Origin: Schistocerca nitens
Lineage: Eukaryota > Arthropoda > Insecta > Orthoptera > Acrididae
Reading direction: 5' to 3'
Length of the DNA stretch: 64,000 nt
Assembly: GCF_023898315.1 (NCBI RefSeq)
Contig: NC_064621.1
Coordinates: forward strand, 540,599,383-540,663,382
Position numbers and translations under genes: made by a program. The notes beneath the pieces are model-generated. The model searched no databases. It was not told where the DNA came from and saw only the letters and a program-made list of their open reading frames with translations. Positions 35,200 to 48,300 of the stretch are shown piece after piece. Each line of letters opens with the position of its first letter. Position 1 is the stretch's first letter.

Positions 35200-36320
35200 A
35201 CTTCACAGTAAGAAATCCACACCGTAGTCTTTGCTGTCTGAGATAGATGTCAGACTTTCAGCAAGATTTATAACAAAATGTTCCATAATAACATTCCTGC
35301 TCATTGCTCTGCGGTAATCTTCACCCTGCAGTTTTCTGCTTGTCTTATGTGAGCTGCCCATGCAAATGTTAAGGTGCTGCGTATTCCTCATTGTTGTTTT
35401 CCACAATGTGTGTTATTACCTGAGCCCATACCAGCTAGACTGGGTTGTAATGGCAATGGTATGGGGGTAATCTAACAGTGCCATTTCAATGCTGCTCTAC
35501 AATTTCACATGTCAAACACTGCATGCAGACTTGTTGCACTGACATGAACCAGCAATTCTGCACTGGTATGCGACTATAACTATAAGGTATTGCATTAGAT
35601 GACAACCATGCAATAGTATCTGCCTTTTGGAATTCGTAGTTGGAGCTTTGTTCAACTTTCATGTGTGGATGCATTATCCTCGACAATAACTGAATGCACA
35701 GGGATATTTTTCTTTACACCACCATTTGAAGAGACTGTCCAATTATGAATGGTTTTCTTCAGAGTTCTTAACCTTTGACACCTTAAAAATCAGGGTGAAC
35801 AAAATCAGTTTCTGCTGATCAGACATGAAGCACTGTAATTCAATTAACCTTACCAACAGGAACTTTTAATCCACCATGTACTTATCACTCATCTTCTGGC
35901 ACATATCCCTTGCACATGTTTGACTGATGATTTTGACATACATGCCAAATACTATGCACTGCATTATTTATTTATTTTTTTTTTTTTTTTTGCAGTACAT
36001 CTGGGTCACTTAATTCTTTTTTGTGGTTGAGTTGCTTGCCTGGTGACAAAGACAGCTGAGTTGCAGGGTTGCATAGACATCTTACTTCACTAGATATTCT
36101 CTGAATGGTTCTAAAACCAATACCATACACTTCAGCTATCTGCTGTCACTGGTGCGACATCTTGTGCCGGTGTGGATTCAACAGAAGACTGTCTTAAAGT
36201 ACTGATACACATGAAACACTGTTCCTCTTCACTTGTTTGTGCAGCACTGAGTGATCGCTTACCATCACTCATAATGAATGCTGTGAGCGCAAAATAATCA
36301 CTCGGCACATAACATTATGA
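35200..36320 (-). pseudogene. Decayed DDE transposase (Tc1/IS630-related, insect type)
   Basis: On the minus strand an N-terminal region near 36260 (DGKRSLSAAQTSEEEQCF) leads to a helix-turn-helix-like block (IAEVYGIGFRTIQRIS, 36140-36095). A long decayed middle follows, then VIVEDNAST (second catalytic Asp, near 35685), FQKADTIAWLSSNAIPYSYS, and RLPPYHCHYNPV immediately before a stop in place of the catalytic Glu, then LVWAQV (35440-35400). The family normally reads LRLPPYHCHYNPIE. The copy is thus dead by substitution at the active site as well as by frameshifts. It is not closely related to the Tc1 copies at 48960 and 54409. Confidence 0.6.
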
Positions 36321-39300
36321 GTGAACAGTAAGTTTTACAAATACAGCATGAACAAAGACAAAAATGTCACTGATGTGCGATTAGATATCACTCATGTGGT
36401 ACACTTCCGCATGGTTCTGTGCAGCCAACACTGACTGGCTTTCCAGCTGCTCTTCACTTTAGCAGCTCTGAAATCTTGTGTACACCACCTCTATGCCTGT
36501 GGCAGCTGCCATCTGCTAAGTAGAATTTCTGCAATCTATAGTTATTTCTTGTTTAATTTGCAGATGATATGTATTACAGTTTATTAACAGTCAAATATTA
36601 GACATTCACAAATACATGAAACTTAAACATGTAGACCATAATACTAAATTTTTCATTACGGCAAAACTAACTCTACAAAACCTACATATATTTAAAGGTG
36701 GAGCTTATTATTTTTGTTTTTAAATTGGTTTCCTTTTTCTCTGCTCTCATTCCAAATCAAAACAATAGCATCACACACTCTCAATAGGGGGTTTGAATCA
36801 TTACATAATGTAATTTAATGACAAAAAACACGTTTTGAACCTAAATCTCTGAACACAACAAAGGTACATTGAAAACAAATTCACCAAAGGATTCATACAA
36901 CACTGCACTTGAAAATTTTAAGTATTTTAAGAATGACAATGCAATAAAGGACAAAGAAAAGCTTACTTTTATCTACACTAAACAATAAAGACCAGAACAT
37001 TCTCACCCAGAAATTATGAGAAGATACCTACACAATATCTAGCCTGGATGCTCAATCTCTTCATATTCTAACTTTTCAATTACTAAGTATCATCTTCAGA
37101 TCAACCCTCCTGTAATATGTCCTTACTTTACATGTGAGCAAGTCTCAACACAATCTCCATGCAACCAAAAATGCCTCTAATTTTATGCTCACACTGTCTA
37201 CGAGCCGATTTTCCATCTCACTACAGGACTGCAATTTTTGGGAATTATTTACATCACACAAACTTCTCAACACTGACATAACATACATGACCAATACCTG
37301 AACTATGAAAACACTTTACTAATTTCTTCATTCTGTGAAAGGGTTTCAATGCTTCATCATATCCTAACTAACAACTGAATATCAAGGTGCCCAATCAGTA
37401 ACAATTACTGAATATTAACCTCTACAGAACAAAATAATCCAGTTTACTTATTTACATTAATATAATTTTTTATTCAACCTCATTGTGTAGGCATCATCAA
37501 AATATTTATCTCTACTTTAAATAACCAACTAGGGGACCTCATAAGGTAACAACTAACAACATTAAGAAAATGACATACACCAACCATCAGTTTTATTATT
37601 AAATTTTTTTAAGGTTACACTGGCAATTTGTCACCTGCAAAACCCATACAGTTGGTAGGACAGTTTAGACAATGATCAGAGAAAGGGATTCCAACTGTTT
37701 TCAGCCTATCTTAATTGGAAAAGATGAGAAATTGTGAAAAATTTCAATCTGACGGCTTGTATTTTATTGCAGCCCACGATCAAGTAACAGTATTTTACCT
37801 TGCTAATGTATATTTCTCAGTAGCTGTTCACACTAACCACTGTATTTGAGATACATTTCACACACACATACTACGAGTTCCTGGGTTAGAATATTCACAC
37901 CATATTTATGGTGGAGCGTAACTTATTACCACCAGCCCCACTACTATGAAGCACTCAAACATAGAACCTTCCAGAAAACTCCACGATCTGCAATGAATAT
38001 GTTATGTTTAATCCATATACAGGAATAAACGTGATTTGTCTCAGGATGAAACGTTTCCTTTTTGATCACTGTAACTGGGAAAGTAAGAGCAACAGCAGCA
38101 CACTAATTTTTAGTGCATCAGGTGCAAAAATCAAAATTATTTAATTTCCTACAATGTCTTTATTTCTAAACAGTCAGAGAAGATAAACCTATGGGCAGAT
38201 GTTACTTCAGGTGTGCCTAAGTTGAACATCAAGATACCAAATGTGTGTTGTCTCCATGGGTAGAACTCAACTGCCTTTGACACAGGGGGTTTGGGGTAAG
38301 TAAATGCACTACAAAATTCAGAATATGTCATAATCAATTTCAAGAATAATGTTTACTTATCAAGGACAAACATTGTTTGTCGAAGTCTTAAGTGATCATT
38401 GTAATTTATATACAAATGAACTGCCACAAGTAATTTTATTTACTATTATTTTTGCTCATCAGACATTGGCATCTTCAGGTATTCATTGCCCTGTTGGCAA
38501 CACACAAAGTTTAAAGCTCTTCTGAGCACCACTGTCAACACAACTGCACTAAGCAAAAGTGTACACTAATGTGTTACCATTTGAGTAATAAATATTTAAA
38601 GGTGCTAATGTCAGATGAGCAAAACTAGAAATAAATAAATCACTGCTGTCATTTTATCTGTGCATTAAAAAGGTTTACATAACTTTAAGCACGTCTCATG
38701 TTGCCTTACAGAACAAATCAGACACAATGTTGCCTTACAGAACAAATCAGACACACAAATTTAAAATATGTATATATTACATTTAATGCAGTAGAGAACG
38801 TACCAAACCCAGCATTTTCTATCACAAGGAGCCAACACACATACTACTGTTCTCCTGATTAATGCAGCAGTAAAATTATTGTGCCCTGTCATTTTCTGAC
38901 TTATGTCATGTACATACAGAATCTGGACTCCAAATTTCATTTGCCAGCTACCTCTCATATCAATTTTTGGTTTCCTTTTTTGTGTTCCCTTTCTGAAATA
39001 TCTTCCCTTCCTTTTGTATTTTTTGTACTTCCTTTCATGGGACCAAAGGCAATATTTACTTAGCTGTGGAAGAGCAGGAGTTTGTGAAATCCCAGTTATT
39101 CTATTGCAGACATTAACATCTACACAGTGAAAAATTTAATTTGTGCCCAGCTTTTTAAATACAAAAACAGATCTAAATGGCTCCAAGAACTAATGTTTTA
39201 GATATCTATAGTCTCTTTCAGCTTCACACATGGCAATTTTCATATTACATGTTTTTGACATGCAAGACAAAAAATTAAGCAAGAATGGGTAAAAAAATTT

Positions 39301-39775
39301 GAAATGAATGAAACATTATGTTCACATCTAAAGCTTCAGCATAATAAATCAGTTATCAGAAATAAGGGAGCATCCATTACAAAACACCCATTATCCATAA
39401 ATGGAGAAACAGAACGGAAAGTAGGGCACCACGTGTGCTGCCCCGTACAGATATAACACACAGAGGCGTGTTTCACGAGCAACAGCCAAAAGAGAAACTT
39501 TTTTAAATTATTTTCACAATCTATGAACTACTTGTCCCCAACAATGAGCAGCATGACCAGTAAAGGTTGAATTTTGCATCTGCTGTGTTCTATGAATATA
39601 GTTATACAAACCAAGTTTGGCTATTCAAGAGCTTTAAAATAAAATATCTAATATGGAACATGTTATGGTACAAAAGATGTCTACATGCTACAGGTGCCCA
39701 ACGAAAAAAATTAAAAAGGCAAGGTAACAAATATTCGTCTTAGAGGAGTAAAATTTAACAAAACAATTTTAACAG
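36321..39775. other. AT-rich sequence, no gene recognised
   Basis: Downstream of the FBXL gene on the minus strand. It holds a 29 bp tandem duplication (38698-38755). A 64-codon minus-strand frame at 38343-38149 (FYPWRQHTFGILMFNLGT) faintly recalls the YYRQL block of the family at 28690 but is too short to call. Confidence 0.35.
38698..38755 (+). repeat. 29 bp perfect tandem duplication
   Basis: The 29 bp unit beginning ATGTTGCCTTACAGAACAAA occurs at 38698-38726 and again at 38727-38755 without a difference, which suggests a recent duplication. Confidence 0.85.
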
Positions 39776-39778
39776 ATA

Positions 39779-39784
39779 TTTATT
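39779..39784 (-). terminator. Candidate polyadenylation signal of the FBXL gene
   Basis: The first canonical AATAAA on the minus strand after the stop codon at 40404, giving a 3' UTR of about 620 bases. It is based on motif and position only. Confidence 0.3.
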
Positions 39785-40403
39785 CAAAGTTATTACATGT
39801 GGAATAAAAAGTGTGAGGCTAGCCCAAACAAGTAAAAACAAGACTGTAAAAGTTTTTGGAACAATTAGCTATAGTGTTTACGTATAATAGTCCATTTGTA
39901 TATTACCAAACAAATGTATTTTACACATTTCACATTATTCAGTTGTATTTCATATTTACATACAAGCAAAAAGCTTAAATTGTTACAAAAATATGATTAT
40001 TTTTTCAAAAACTGTTACTATCACAGATAAGCTGTGGGCTCTATCAATCTGTTTGTTCTTTGTAAAATTGTCACTTTAATTAAAAAAAAAAAAAAAAGTA
40101 TTTCTAACTCCTTGTAGCTTAACAATTCAGCTACAACACAATGTTTCCTCATGCTGAGGAAATGTGTTCTCAAAACGAGAGAGGTAAATGAGAAAGGAGT
40201 GATTGAATCAAACTTCTGCGAGATGCCACATAAATAAAAATTAAATATAAGTTACAAACCAAATTCTGCTACGAACTTCACAACAGTCCAGCACACAAAA
40301 CATTCAGCACTCACAAATAACAGATACCAGTGTCCAGAAAAACAGGCACAATATTAAAACACCTCTTCAGCACAATATTTAACTAGTTCAACATTGATAG
40401 CGA

Positions 40404-40660
40404 TTACATCAGGAATTGTGCATATAACATACCTTCAAATGCATCATATGAATCAGACATGTCACTATCATATTCATCAATACCACTACCGAAGTCATAC
40501 TCGTTGTCAGAGTCGATGAAATCATCATCACTGTAGTCTTCAAACATAGGGAGAAGATAATCGTCTACAAAATCGGGCCTAAGGTGGTCTGTGCAGTTGT
40601 TGTGGAAACTCAAGGCCACTGAGCTTGGAGGCTGGAGTGAGCCTTCTGATACAGAAGTTC
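40404..40660 (-). CDS. FBXL-like gene, last coding exon with acidic tail
   Basis: Acceptor TGCTGTTTTGTAG, then GTSVSEGSLQPPSSVALSFH, a conserved-looking DHLRPDFVDDYLLPMFEDYS and a run dominated by Asp, Glu and Ser to FEGMLYAQFLM and TAA (40406-40404). Near the end GAAG|GTATGT (exon end 40433) is a strong consensus donor, so an alternative splice that replaces the last nine codons is possible. The tail is probably disordered. Confidence 0.72.
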
Positions 40661-42274
40661 CTACAAAACAGCAATGAAATACAATTTGATTTCTTAAGCA
40701 AGCAACAAAATTAACCTAACTTTCAATAACAACGACTAAACCAGGCTTTGGTACACATATTAAGAGCACATTTAGTATCAAATTTGCAATTCATTTTTCC
40801 CCAACAGAAAATCAACACATTTTATTCAACTTTATTACATTTTGAATTATATGTACATATATCACACAAAGTCCCTCTTTTCACGTAAAGGCTGACAATG
40901 TGTGGCGCCTCTGAAGACAGGCAACACTGAAAAATATCTGGTCACATGCCACAATGTGCTGAAGACAATCACCAATCAAAGCAATGACCACACACTGAAA
41001 ATGCCCTCAAAAAATATTATAAAATTTCTACCTGATCCGAAGAGGTCTGCTAAGGTCTTACATAAGAAGTGACAACATTCAATAGGATTGTTAGTGCAGA
41101 TATTATTGATTCACTTGTGGAATACACCAATCTGCATATCAGAAACTTAGTATCACAGAACATCTATTCTAGAGGGGAAAACATGAAGGAAACTTCTAGG
41201 GAAGAGATACATGCCCTCATTTGAATCCTTATATTGACTGGCTTGAAGGGTGGAAATAAAACAGATGTTTAGGAACTTTGGAGTAAAGATGGTACTGGTA
41301 TGAAGATCATTAGAGCTTGCATGTCATACAGACTGTTCTTATTTCTCCTCAGAAGCGCGAGATTTGACGACAAATTGATGAACACAAAAACACGAGACAA
41401 ACAAATTCGCAGCAATCAGGTCATATGTAGATAAATTTGTCACCGACTGTAAGGAAAGCTACGGTTTGGGAGAGTTTGTGACCGTGGAATAGATGCTGAT
41501 ACCTTTCAGAGGGAGATGTTCGTTTGTTCAGTACCTACCGAACAAACCAACAAAGTACGCAAGGTGTCAAACCGTTCCATATTGTGCATCGTCCGGCAGA
41601 ACCGCTGCTGTGATCAAATCAGGATATTACTTTTGATAATTGGTATACCAGTTATCCACTGGCAGTCTCACTTTTGCACAGAAACTTCACATGCAGTGGA
41701 ACTCTGAAGAAAAATAAAACTGAAATCCCTCCAGAATTCCTGTCTCTGAAATCCAGGAACATTTGGTCTTCACTGTTTGGATACCACGAAGATATCACAC
41801 TGGTTGTTCTGCGTAGCACTATGCACAGTGAAGGCACAGTTGATGAGAATACCAATAAACCACACATTATCATGGACTACAACATGACGAAAGGAGGGGT
41901 TGACACAGTTGACCAAATGTGCAGTAAATATTCTGTTGCACGAGTAACAAGGAGGCGGATGATGGCTTTATTGTTCGCTTTACTAAACAACGCTGGTATC
42001 AATACCCAAATGCTGTTTCACTGCAACGCCAAAAACCCAAAAAACCAAGGAGGCTATTTTTGGAACAGTTGTCCCAACAACTTATGAAAGATCATTTAGT
42101 TACAAGATCCCACATTTCAATGCTTCCAAATTATCTCAAAATATTTTTGGCACCTTATAAACCGTAATAACCTCCAAACAAAGAAGAGTTGCTGCGTTGT
42201 GTGCAGAAGAAAAAACAATGTTGTAGCCAGTGTAAGATGTTTGTACGCAATAAACATTCCGTGCGTGCGCGCGC

Positions 42275-42305
<31 letters not shown>

Positions 42306-45300
42306 CGCGCGCACGCATGTAGCACTGTGGATGAGGTAAAGGAACAGGATGAGTAAACACTTTATGTAGAAACAATACAGCCATGTTTAATAAAGAGAGT
42401 ATAATCCAATAAATGATGTATGAGTAACATGTGCTGTATAATAAATGCAGGTCAAATGTGATTTAACTTTATCCCATGTGTTAGGAATGTATTGTTAAAT
42501 GAAAAACTAGGATTCTTTAATTAGATTTTGTAACTGTATCTTTAGAAATAATGAAGGTCAACTATTAAAATTTATATTTCTATTAATTAAAAAACCAATT
42601 TTTTTCAGTAGCATGCATAATATGGTAGAACTTTTCACGTCCTGAATGAAAACGATGGCTGGTTGACAGAGTCAACCATGCGACCACTTGTGTTACAAAA
42701 ATTGATGCAACCACTTGAGCGTTAAGAGCTCTGCCCGTGCTGTTGCAATTTTTTGTACCTTTTCATATAGCAATGTAATTTGCTATGCCCAATCTTCTCC
42801 GCTAATCTGCTGCTAGTACTATCTGTTCATACCTTCAAGACTAAGGGCATGTCTGTTTCAGAGCACTTAAGTTAATGGATAAGTTTCCTGTACACAAATA
42901 AAACAAATTGTTTCCAGAAAAACGAAGGCTAAGTGCATGACTACTTTATACTGATAAAAATAACTGTCTTGGAAATAGACAATTCACTGTTAAATTCACT
43001 CAACATGTGCTGCGTTTTCATTTTCTGATTTACATTCAAAATATATTCTTTAGCACATGGCGTAAGTACAAGTGTTGACGCATTAATTCATTGAGACACA
43101 CAGCTCAAAATAAAGTGTACAAATACTGTTTATATGAATAAATGAGACACTGAAAGTAGTAAAGAAGTTTTGCTGTTTGGGGAACACAATAACTGATGAT
43201 GGTCGAAGTAGAGAGAATATAAAATGTAGACTGGCAATCGCAAGGAAAGCGTTTCTGAAGAAGAGAAATTTGTTAACATCAAATTTAGATTTAAATGTCA
43301 GGAAGTCATTTCTGAAAGTATTTGTATGGAATGTAGCCATGTATGGAAGTGAAACGTGGACGATAAATAGTTTGGACAAGAAGAGAATAGCTTTTGAAAT
43401 GTGGTGTTACAGATGAATGCTGAAGATTAGATGGGTAGATCACATAACTAATGAGGAGGTATTGAATAGAATTGGGGAAAAGAGACGTTTGTGGCACAAC
43501 TTGACCAGAAGACAGGATCGGTTGGTAGGACATGTTCTGAGGCATCAAGGGATCACCAATTTAGTATTGGAGGGCAGCGTGGAGGGTAAAAATCTTAGGG
43601 GGAGACCAAGAGATGAATACACTAAGCAGATTCAGAAGGCTGTAAGTTGCAGTAGGTACTGGGAGATGAAGAAGCTTGCACAGGATAGAGTAGCATGGAG
43701 AGCTGCATCAAACCAGTCTCAGGACTGAAGACCACAACAACAACATGAATAAATGTCTCTCTTTGTAAAGGGTTTCAAACTGGCAAAGGTGAAGTCAGAA
43801 GCTTAGTTGGGTTTTGTTTCATGTATTTTCCTTTACAATTTTCTAATATTGCTTATGCTGTGCATTTGGCGTTAGTAAGCAAATTTCTTCCATGTGGTTA
43901 GTCATGAATCAGGGTACGAAAGATAATGGAAGGCTGTGTATTTCATCATCCTATTTAAAAGCTTATCAAAGTCTATCTTAAATTTTTAATATTTCCTGGT
44001 GCACCAAAATTACAGAACTGGCTGTAACAGTTACTACATAGTATCTGGTTTCTTAGAGACAGGTTTCAAGCAAACAGTTTGGTAGGGGGCGAGGTGCTGG
44101 CAGAAGTAAAGCTGTGAGAACAGGGCACAAGTCGTGATAGGGTAGCCAAGATGGTAAAGCAATTGCCTGAGAAAGGCAAAAGTCCCAAGTTAGAGACTCA
44201 GTCCAGCACACAGTTTTAATCTGCCATGAAGTTTCAGTTCACCTACGCTTTAAGCTTTCAAGTGCTTCCTTCCTGTAACATGTGAAAAAATGTATCCCAG
44301 TAAGTCAAAATTAGAGTCTGCTTTTGACAACTTTTCCCCATATGTTGAATATGTATCTACAAGTGCTTTGAGCACAAAACTTGACAGCCCTCAAGCTCAG
44401 CCTTATCTTGGGCTCAACTCTACCATAATCTAGATTTGTTCAACAAATTGCATTTCTTGCCTCACAATACCAATCAAGTATTTTTCTGCACAATAAGCAA
44501 TGTGTCTACAACATTTGTTGTGTCTAAAACATGTTATGACACTATGATCAATTCTATCATGCAAAGGTGAGCAAACATACGTCATGAGGACTACTAATAA
44601 TGTCTTCAGCAAACATAATTTCAATGAGTACATCAGACTCTTTGGCACAATTTACCATTTTTGCTTTCAACAACTTTCACTTTTAAAGTTCTACAATCTC
44701 AACAGTAGTAAGAATGTTTGCCATGGTGAAATATATGGCAATCAAAGCTTAAATAAGATTACATCTGGAAGATGTAATAGCCATCTCACATGGGGACCAC
44801 AAGATGACCTGGTTTTTGTAATTTTTTATATTTATTGTACATTAAGTTCAGAACTCTTACACTTCTCTCTAAGCAGTTTGATGCAAAACACACACACACA
44901 CATATTCAAGAAAATCTACTTTTAAGTTTTCCAACCATGTTTAATATGTTAAAATGAGGTTCATGTTTTCAATGAGTAGTGTGGTTTTGTGATGGAGTGC
45001 TTGCTTGCTTCCTTACTCACTGTGTGTGGAGTGTGGGTTTGATTCCAGGTGGAATAAAATTTTTAAACAAACATGCATGTTCTACAAGCATTTTCACAAA
45101 GACCAGAATACATAAAGCGGATGAGACTGGTCATTACTAGATTAGTCTCATTTTGATCATTTTACTTTTTTCCAGTTGTTACAACATTTAAACATAAAAT
45201 TCATCTTTTATATGCTAATTAGCACATCTAATTGTCTTTTTATGAAAAATGGACACATTATAACTTTAAAGTCAATTTTCTCTAGTATTTTTTGGGAGTT

Positions 45301-48300
45301 GCATCAAACTGCTTTGGGAGAGGTGTATTTGAGTTGTGAACTTCATATATTTAAAAATTCCATATGGTCCGATTGTCAGTTCCATGTCAGCTGATCATTT
45401 TGTTTACTACAGATATATCAAATGATAATCCTGAAACAATCCATACGATTATGCTGCACAAAAAGACTACTCAAGCATAACTAGTTGTCTCTTCTGTCAT
45501 TTCAAAATTGAGTTCATAAACATTACATTGTGAGCAGTGGTGAATATGTAGCAGTGCTCATCGACAACCAAAGATAATCCTGAAACAATCCATATGATTA
45601 TGCTGCACAAAAAGACTACTCAAGCATAACTAGTTGTCTCTCTCTTCTGTCATTTCAAAATTGAGATCATAAATATTACATTGTGAGCAGTGATGAATAT
45701 GTAGCAGCGCTCATCGACAACCAAAGATTTGATTTGGCAGGACTTCACACTGAATCTTCACTCAGGACATTCTGCCCACCATAAGTAATGACAGGTTTAC
45801 ACCACAAGAACGCAGTGTCATGATGCTAGAAACCATCAAATATGGTGTACAATAGCCATCTATAATTCAGCTAACGAGTGGAAGGTCCCACACAGCCAAT
45901 CAATTTTGCTCATATGGCAGAACACTTGTATACAACCTAAAATGAAAGAGACTGGGCATTTTCCGGGCATTTTTCATCATCATATATGGGGTCTGGCAAT
46001 GCATGTTATCCTAGAAATCTAGGATCCTTCTTACCTTTCTATTCCTTCCAACTTTGGTATAGAAAAAAGTGTATATGAAAGACTGTAGAATACATTTTGA
46101 AACTAAGGACAGGTTCTCTGCTGCCCAGCCATAAGCCTTCATCGCTACACCAGTGGCACTTTTGTTGAATACAGTTTACCTTATGGGTAAACAAGTGGCC
46201 GTCTCTACAGTTTCCTTCCTAGATTTCTAGGAAAATATTCATTTGTGGACCCTATACGTATGATGATCCCTCCGTGTTGAGTCTACTGCATGTTATTTTC
46301 AAGGAGGTTACGGGTAGATTTCTCGAAGACCAGAAGAGGGTGTTTGAGCCAAAATATCTTAATCTTTCATTCAATGTTGTACACAACGAACTTGCCATAT
46401 ATGAAGTGAATCGGTTGACTATCTGCGGCCTTCTCTTGTAAAAATGCACAGGAAGTAACACTGGAATGTCTTTCTATTGCCTCTCTGGAGATCAAACAAA
46501 ATACGCCACACTGACCATCTACTATGTGAGAGCTGTAACATTGAGATTGGCAGGTCAGTGTGCTTTGATGCAGCAGTTATCAGCATTAATTAAAAATCTT
46601 TGTTAACATGACTCCAAAAATGTCATAAAAACATTGCCATCCTTGAGAATTTATCATCCTAGTTTTATTAAAAGGAAATTTCACTGAAGGAAACTAATAA
46701 CTATGGTATAAAGGCTAGCCATTACTTGCTCTCACAAGACTAAATTTTAGTACTGCAAATAGACAATTAGAAAAAACTATCCAAGCTATGTGAACTGTGT
46801 GTTTCATCTTTGGGGAGGAGCGAGGAATAGACAGGAGAATGTTACAACGGAAGGGAATGTCACACTGTAGCATAAGTCAAGGAGAACTGATGACTCATCA
46901 TGTGTCTCACAAAATTTATTAAATCAAGAACAACAATTACTGTGGGCCATAATCTAAGGAAACATAATAATTAATAAAATTCTGCTATTTTTCTGTGAAT
47001 AAAGATGCAATCATTTTCAATTATACACAATTTAAAATAAGACTGATGGGCCTTGCATGTATGATTACTGTGACAAAATGCATGAATGGTTGTCATCAAG
47101 CAGCTCTTTTTATAAAAAAAGTGGCATAACTGTATGAACTTGTAGGCTGTAAGTAAATGCCCATTCAGGATGCAATTACCCATTGAAATAATTCGTTCAG
47201 TTGATTTCTAGGCTACCATAATCATGACAGCTAACAAGGCATCAAACTGCTTTCATATACAGGGTGAGCACAAAGTCTTACCCTAATTACAACAATTTAT
47301 TACAGAATAACCATTTGACATAATAATTTACATTCAATGCTGTTACACAGGTTAGTGTTACTAGTTTTTTAAGACCTCTTACGTTAGTAAACCTCAACAT
47401 GTCCTCCCTTGGTAGCTCTGAGAATGTCGAGGCGGTATTCCAGTTCCACCAGGATATTCGTAACGTGTTCTGCCACAGTAGCTTGTATTGATTCCACTTC
47501 CCTATACACAAATATCCCGCACGTCCAGGGCCTCGCTGCAATGGAGCACTTCCTTTCACACCAATCACCTGCCACCCTACCTAAATCCTCTTCCCTCATT
47601 ACCTTAGCCAGCTTCATCCTAACTCACACCTTCTTCATTTTTGAAGACCAGACATACCAACAATTAAAGGGAACAGCCATGGGCACCAGGATGACCCACT
47701 CATACACCAACCTATTCATGGGTCTCTTAGCGGAAGCCTTCTTGGTCACCCAAGCCTGCCAACCCAAAGTTTGGTACAGATTTATTGATGACATCTTCAT
47801 CACCTGGACTCACAGTGAAGAACAACTCCAGAATTTCCTCTCCAACCTCAACTCCTTTGGTTCCATCAGATTCACCTGGTCCTACTCCAAATCCCACGCC
47901 ACTTTCCTCGACATTGATCTCCATCTGTCCAATGGCCAGCTTCACACACCCGTCCACATCAAACCCACAAAAAAGCAACAGTACCTGCATTACGACAGCT
48001 GCCACCCATTCCATATCACACAGTCCCTTCCCTACAGCTTAGGTCTTCGTGACAAACGAATCTGTTCCAGTCCTGAATCCCTGAACCATTACACCAACAA
48101 CCTGAAAACAGCTTTCGCATCCCGCAACTACCCTCCCGACCTGGTACAGAAGCAAATAACCAGAGCCACTTCCTCATCACCTCAAACCCAGAACCTCCCA
48201 CAGAAGAACCACAAAAGTGCCCCACTTGTGACAGGATACTTTCCGGGACTGGATCAGACTTTGAATGTGGCTTTCCAGCAGGGATACGACTTCCTCAAAT

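Noticed and set aside
42117-42384. Minus-strand frames through the GC/GT tract
   Set aside because: Dipeptide repeats from a microsatellite, no protein.
47384-47617. A 77-codon minus-strand gene
   Set aside because: Its C-terminal part is a mariner transposase end and its N-terminal part is antisense Penelope sequence.
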